From an uncultured Christensenella sp. (GTDB lineage: Bacteria; Bacillota; Clostridia; Christensenellales; Borkfalkiaceae), in contig CAJTKX010000005.1 in assembly GCA_910577055.1 (NCBI GenBank), positions 116,481-180,480 of the forward strand: a stretch of 64,000 nucleotides of DNA, read 5' to 3'. Of the stretch, positions 62,669-64,000 are shown one piece after another. The translations under genes were made by a program, and so were the position numbers. The notes under the pieces were generated by a model. It was given only the letters and a program-made list of their open reading frames with translations, had not been told where the DNA came from and searched no databases. Every line of letters starts with the position of its first letter. Position 1 is the stretch's first letter.

Positions 62669-63553
62669 TTAAAGTTTATTTCTGTAATTGAATTTCTTTA
62701 AAACTTGCTTTTTACGTGCAGTTGTGACCTCAGTATAAATTTGAGTAGTGGCGACGCTTGCATGACCAAGTATTTCCTGCACAGAACGTAGGTCTGCACC
62801 GTTTGCTAGTAAGTTTGTAGCAAAAGTATGGCGCAGATAGTGCGGAGTAGACTTCGTGTTAATCTGAGCCTTTTTAATGTATTTTTTATAAATGTCCTCA
62901 ATCCCATGAATTGACAGCGGATTTCCGTAACGGTTTACAAATAAGTAATTGTTGTTTGATTTTTTACGCTCTTTTATCAGTATTTTAATCCTTTCCCAAG
63001 TAATGGGAGAGGATATATATATTAAGCGCTGCTTACGTCCTTTTCCATGAATAAGAATTGTATGTTCTGGACTTATTATATCGGCTAATGTTATTGTAGC
63101 GGCTTCGCCTATCCGAATACCCGTGCTTATTAACAAGTCTAAAAGTGCGGCATCGCGTACGAATGTGCTTTTTGCGAACGGTGAGAGGTGGTTATAATCT
63201 TTACTTAGACAGTCAAGTATTTTTGTAATATCTTTTATTGGAAGTGTTTTAGGCAGTTTATGTTCTTGCTTGAAGCGGAATTTCAACTTTGTAAAGGGAG
63301 AAAAGGTAATTATATTTTCGTTATATAAGTAATCGTAAAAATTTTTTAGGCTGATGATTTTTCTTCGTATGGAAGTATCTTTAAGTTTTAAATCGGTATT
63401 AAGAAATGCGATAAAACCGCAAATGTCGGGAGAGAGTATTGCTCTTTCAAAATTAAAAAACTGCTTCAAATCGCTGGTATAGGCTTTTAAGGTTTTATTA
63501 GATAGATTTTTTGTGGCATGTAAATAATTGATAAATTTCAATAAATAGTCCAT
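62669..63553 (-). CDS. Tyrosine recombinase, XerC/XerD-like
   Basis: Site-specific recombinase of 294 residues, the size of the XerC/XerD chromosome-dimer resolvases. SAM-like N-terminal domain (MDYLLKFINYLHATKNLSNK) and catalytic residues: Arg in TGIRIGEA, Lys in HGKGRKQRLIYI, His-Arg in HYLRHTFATNLL, His in LGHASVATTQ and nucleophile Tyr in QIYTEV. Start at ATG 63553 with GGAG ahead; the frame continues upstream without a stop but is not conserved. AT-rich codons; housekeeping Xer or an element integrase cannot be separated by sequence alone. Confidence 0.88.
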   Translation of the reverse strand: MDYLLKFINYLHATKNLSNKTLKAYTSDLKQFFNFERAILSPDICGFIAFLNTDLKLKDTSIRRKIISLKNFYDYLYNENIITFSPFTKLKFRFKQEHKLPKTLPIKDITKILDCLSKDYNHLSPFAKSTFVRDAALLDLLISTGIRIGEAATITLADIISPEHTILIHGKGRKQRLIYISSPITWERIKILIKERKKSNNNYLFVNRYGNPLSIHGIEDIYKKYIKKAQINTKSTPHYLRHTFATNLLANGADLRSVQEILGHASVATTQIYTEVTTARKKQVLKKFNYRNKL

Positions 63554-63581
63554 AAATTCTCCATATTTTTTTGATTTGCTA

Positions 63582-63610
63582 TTGAAAATTATATCAAAAT
63601 ATGGTAAAAT
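63582..63610 (+). promoter_or_regulatory. Promoter of the last gene
   Basis: TTGAAA (63582-63587), 17 bp, TAAAAT (63605-63610), followed by GAGGG and ATG 63648. Confidence 0.65.
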
Positions 63611-63647
63611 TTGGTAAAAATAACTAACTATTATTTGAGGGAAATTT

Positions 63648-64000
63648 ATGTTGAAATTTAATGAATTTTTAGAAGCTAACAGCAACAAATTAAAAGACGA
63701 TACGGTTCTTTTAATCGTATGCAATGCAAAAAGCAAAACTGTCGCGTCGCAAAATTATAACGATTTTTCAATAGATACCGAGTTTCTGTCGGACGATGAA
63801 TTGAATGAAATTACGGGTATGGCACAAGCACAAGGTATTCCTTTCAGAATTTTTTACGACGAAAAAGATTTCATGGAAAACTTGCTGTTAAATGACAGTA
63901 AATACTTCGACCGATTTATAGTATACAATTCTGCTCAAAACGGGGTTGGTCCTGGACGAAAAGCTTTGATACCTAGCATTTGTAAATATTTTAACATTAG
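63648..64000 (+). CDS. Partial gene, N-terminus of an ATP-grasp/D-Ala ligase-like protein
   Basis: 117 codons are visible before the window ends. GAGGG precedes ATG 63648. The protein starts MLKFNEFLEANSNKL and shows a pre-ATP-grasp type beta-alpha arrangement (TVLLIVCNAK, KYFDRFIVYNSAQ) ending in NGVGPGRKALIPSICKYFNI, which is reminiscent of the N-terminal region of D-alanine ligase-like enzymes. No ATP-grasp motifs are in view, so the call is tentative. Divergent from the Xer gene. Confidence 0.5.
   Translation, partial: MLKFNEFLEANSNKLKDDTVLLIVCNAKSKTVASQNYNDFSIDTEFLSDDELNEITGMAQAQGIPFRIFYDEKDFMENLLLNDSKYFDRFIVYNSAQNGVGPGRKALIPSICKYFNI

Overview
The window looks like the chromosome of an uncultured, probably anaerobic Clostridia-type Bacillota. 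Supporting signs are AT-rich sigma-A promoters (TTGACA-17-TATAAT), strong GGAGG ribosome sites, a fused ispDF, a PepV/Sapep-type dipeptidase, an EFR1-type flavodoxin-ferredoxin, YitT and DUF368 membrane proteins, BspA-like leucine-rich repeats and a Zn-binding S18. The genus cannot be named from the sequence. Most of it is housekeeping DNA; the only mobile element seen is a broken IS200.

Layout. 1-1700: aldo/keto reductase and a nonsense-mutated IS200. 1700-1970: tRNA-Arg with an unusual leader. 2.0-8.1 kb: a YiiX-like amidase and a dipeptidase, a DesK/LuxR-type two-component pair, a PAS-SpoIIE phosphatase and a lipid kinase. 8.2-13.1 kb: cca, rpsF-ssb-rpsR, rhomboid protease, yggS and a small membrane protein. 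13.1-19.5 kb: a 1860-residue envelope-anchored repeat protein followed by a degenerate sugar-transferase gene. 19.5-23.0 kb: radA, a membrane protein, ispDF and rqcP. 23.0-31.0 kb: rpoB-rpoC. 31.1-35.5 kb: a heterodimeric ABC exporter under a TetR repressor with visible operators. 35.6-40.5 kb: DUF368 (polyprenyl-phosphate translocase family), DUF3592, EFR1, an SDR-zinc finger fusion and YitT. 40.8-41.1 kb: tRNA-Leu with the same type of unusual leader as tRNA-Arg. 41.2-49.0 kb: LolD/FtsX-type ABC system, rpsU, an unknown gene, pcrA and ligA. 49.1-57.3 kb: a zinc-ribbon/LRR membrane protein, a parE-parC type topoisomerase pair and MscS. 57.4-64 kb: a Cys-rich protein facing an HTH regulator, flotillin-nfeD, aldehyde dehydrogenase, a P-loop kinase, a Xer recombinase and a partial ATP-grasp-like gene.

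Most notable observation: both tRNA genes in the window (Arg-ACG and Leu-UAG) are preceded, within their own transcript, by a copy of their own 5' half that stops in the anticodon loop (34 and 36 nt). A spacer of 54 or 55 nt follows before the intact tRNA. The two spacers share an AT motif (TAATTTAATAT) and a GGC/GCC hairpin, and each carries a short segment complementary to its own tRNA just 3' of the anticodon. Two unrelated tRNAs with matched geometry suggest a defined leader module rather than random decay.

Second theme: several genes (yggS, pcrA, aldehyde dehydrogenase, P-loop kinase; probably cca, the 12.9 kb membrane protein and the degenerate sugar transferase) have a consensus -10 box only 6-9 nt before the start codon and no Shine-Dalgarno site. 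This predicts leaderless or nearly leaderless mRNAs, unusual for Bacillota. Terminators are long, often perfect palindromes shared by convergent genes.
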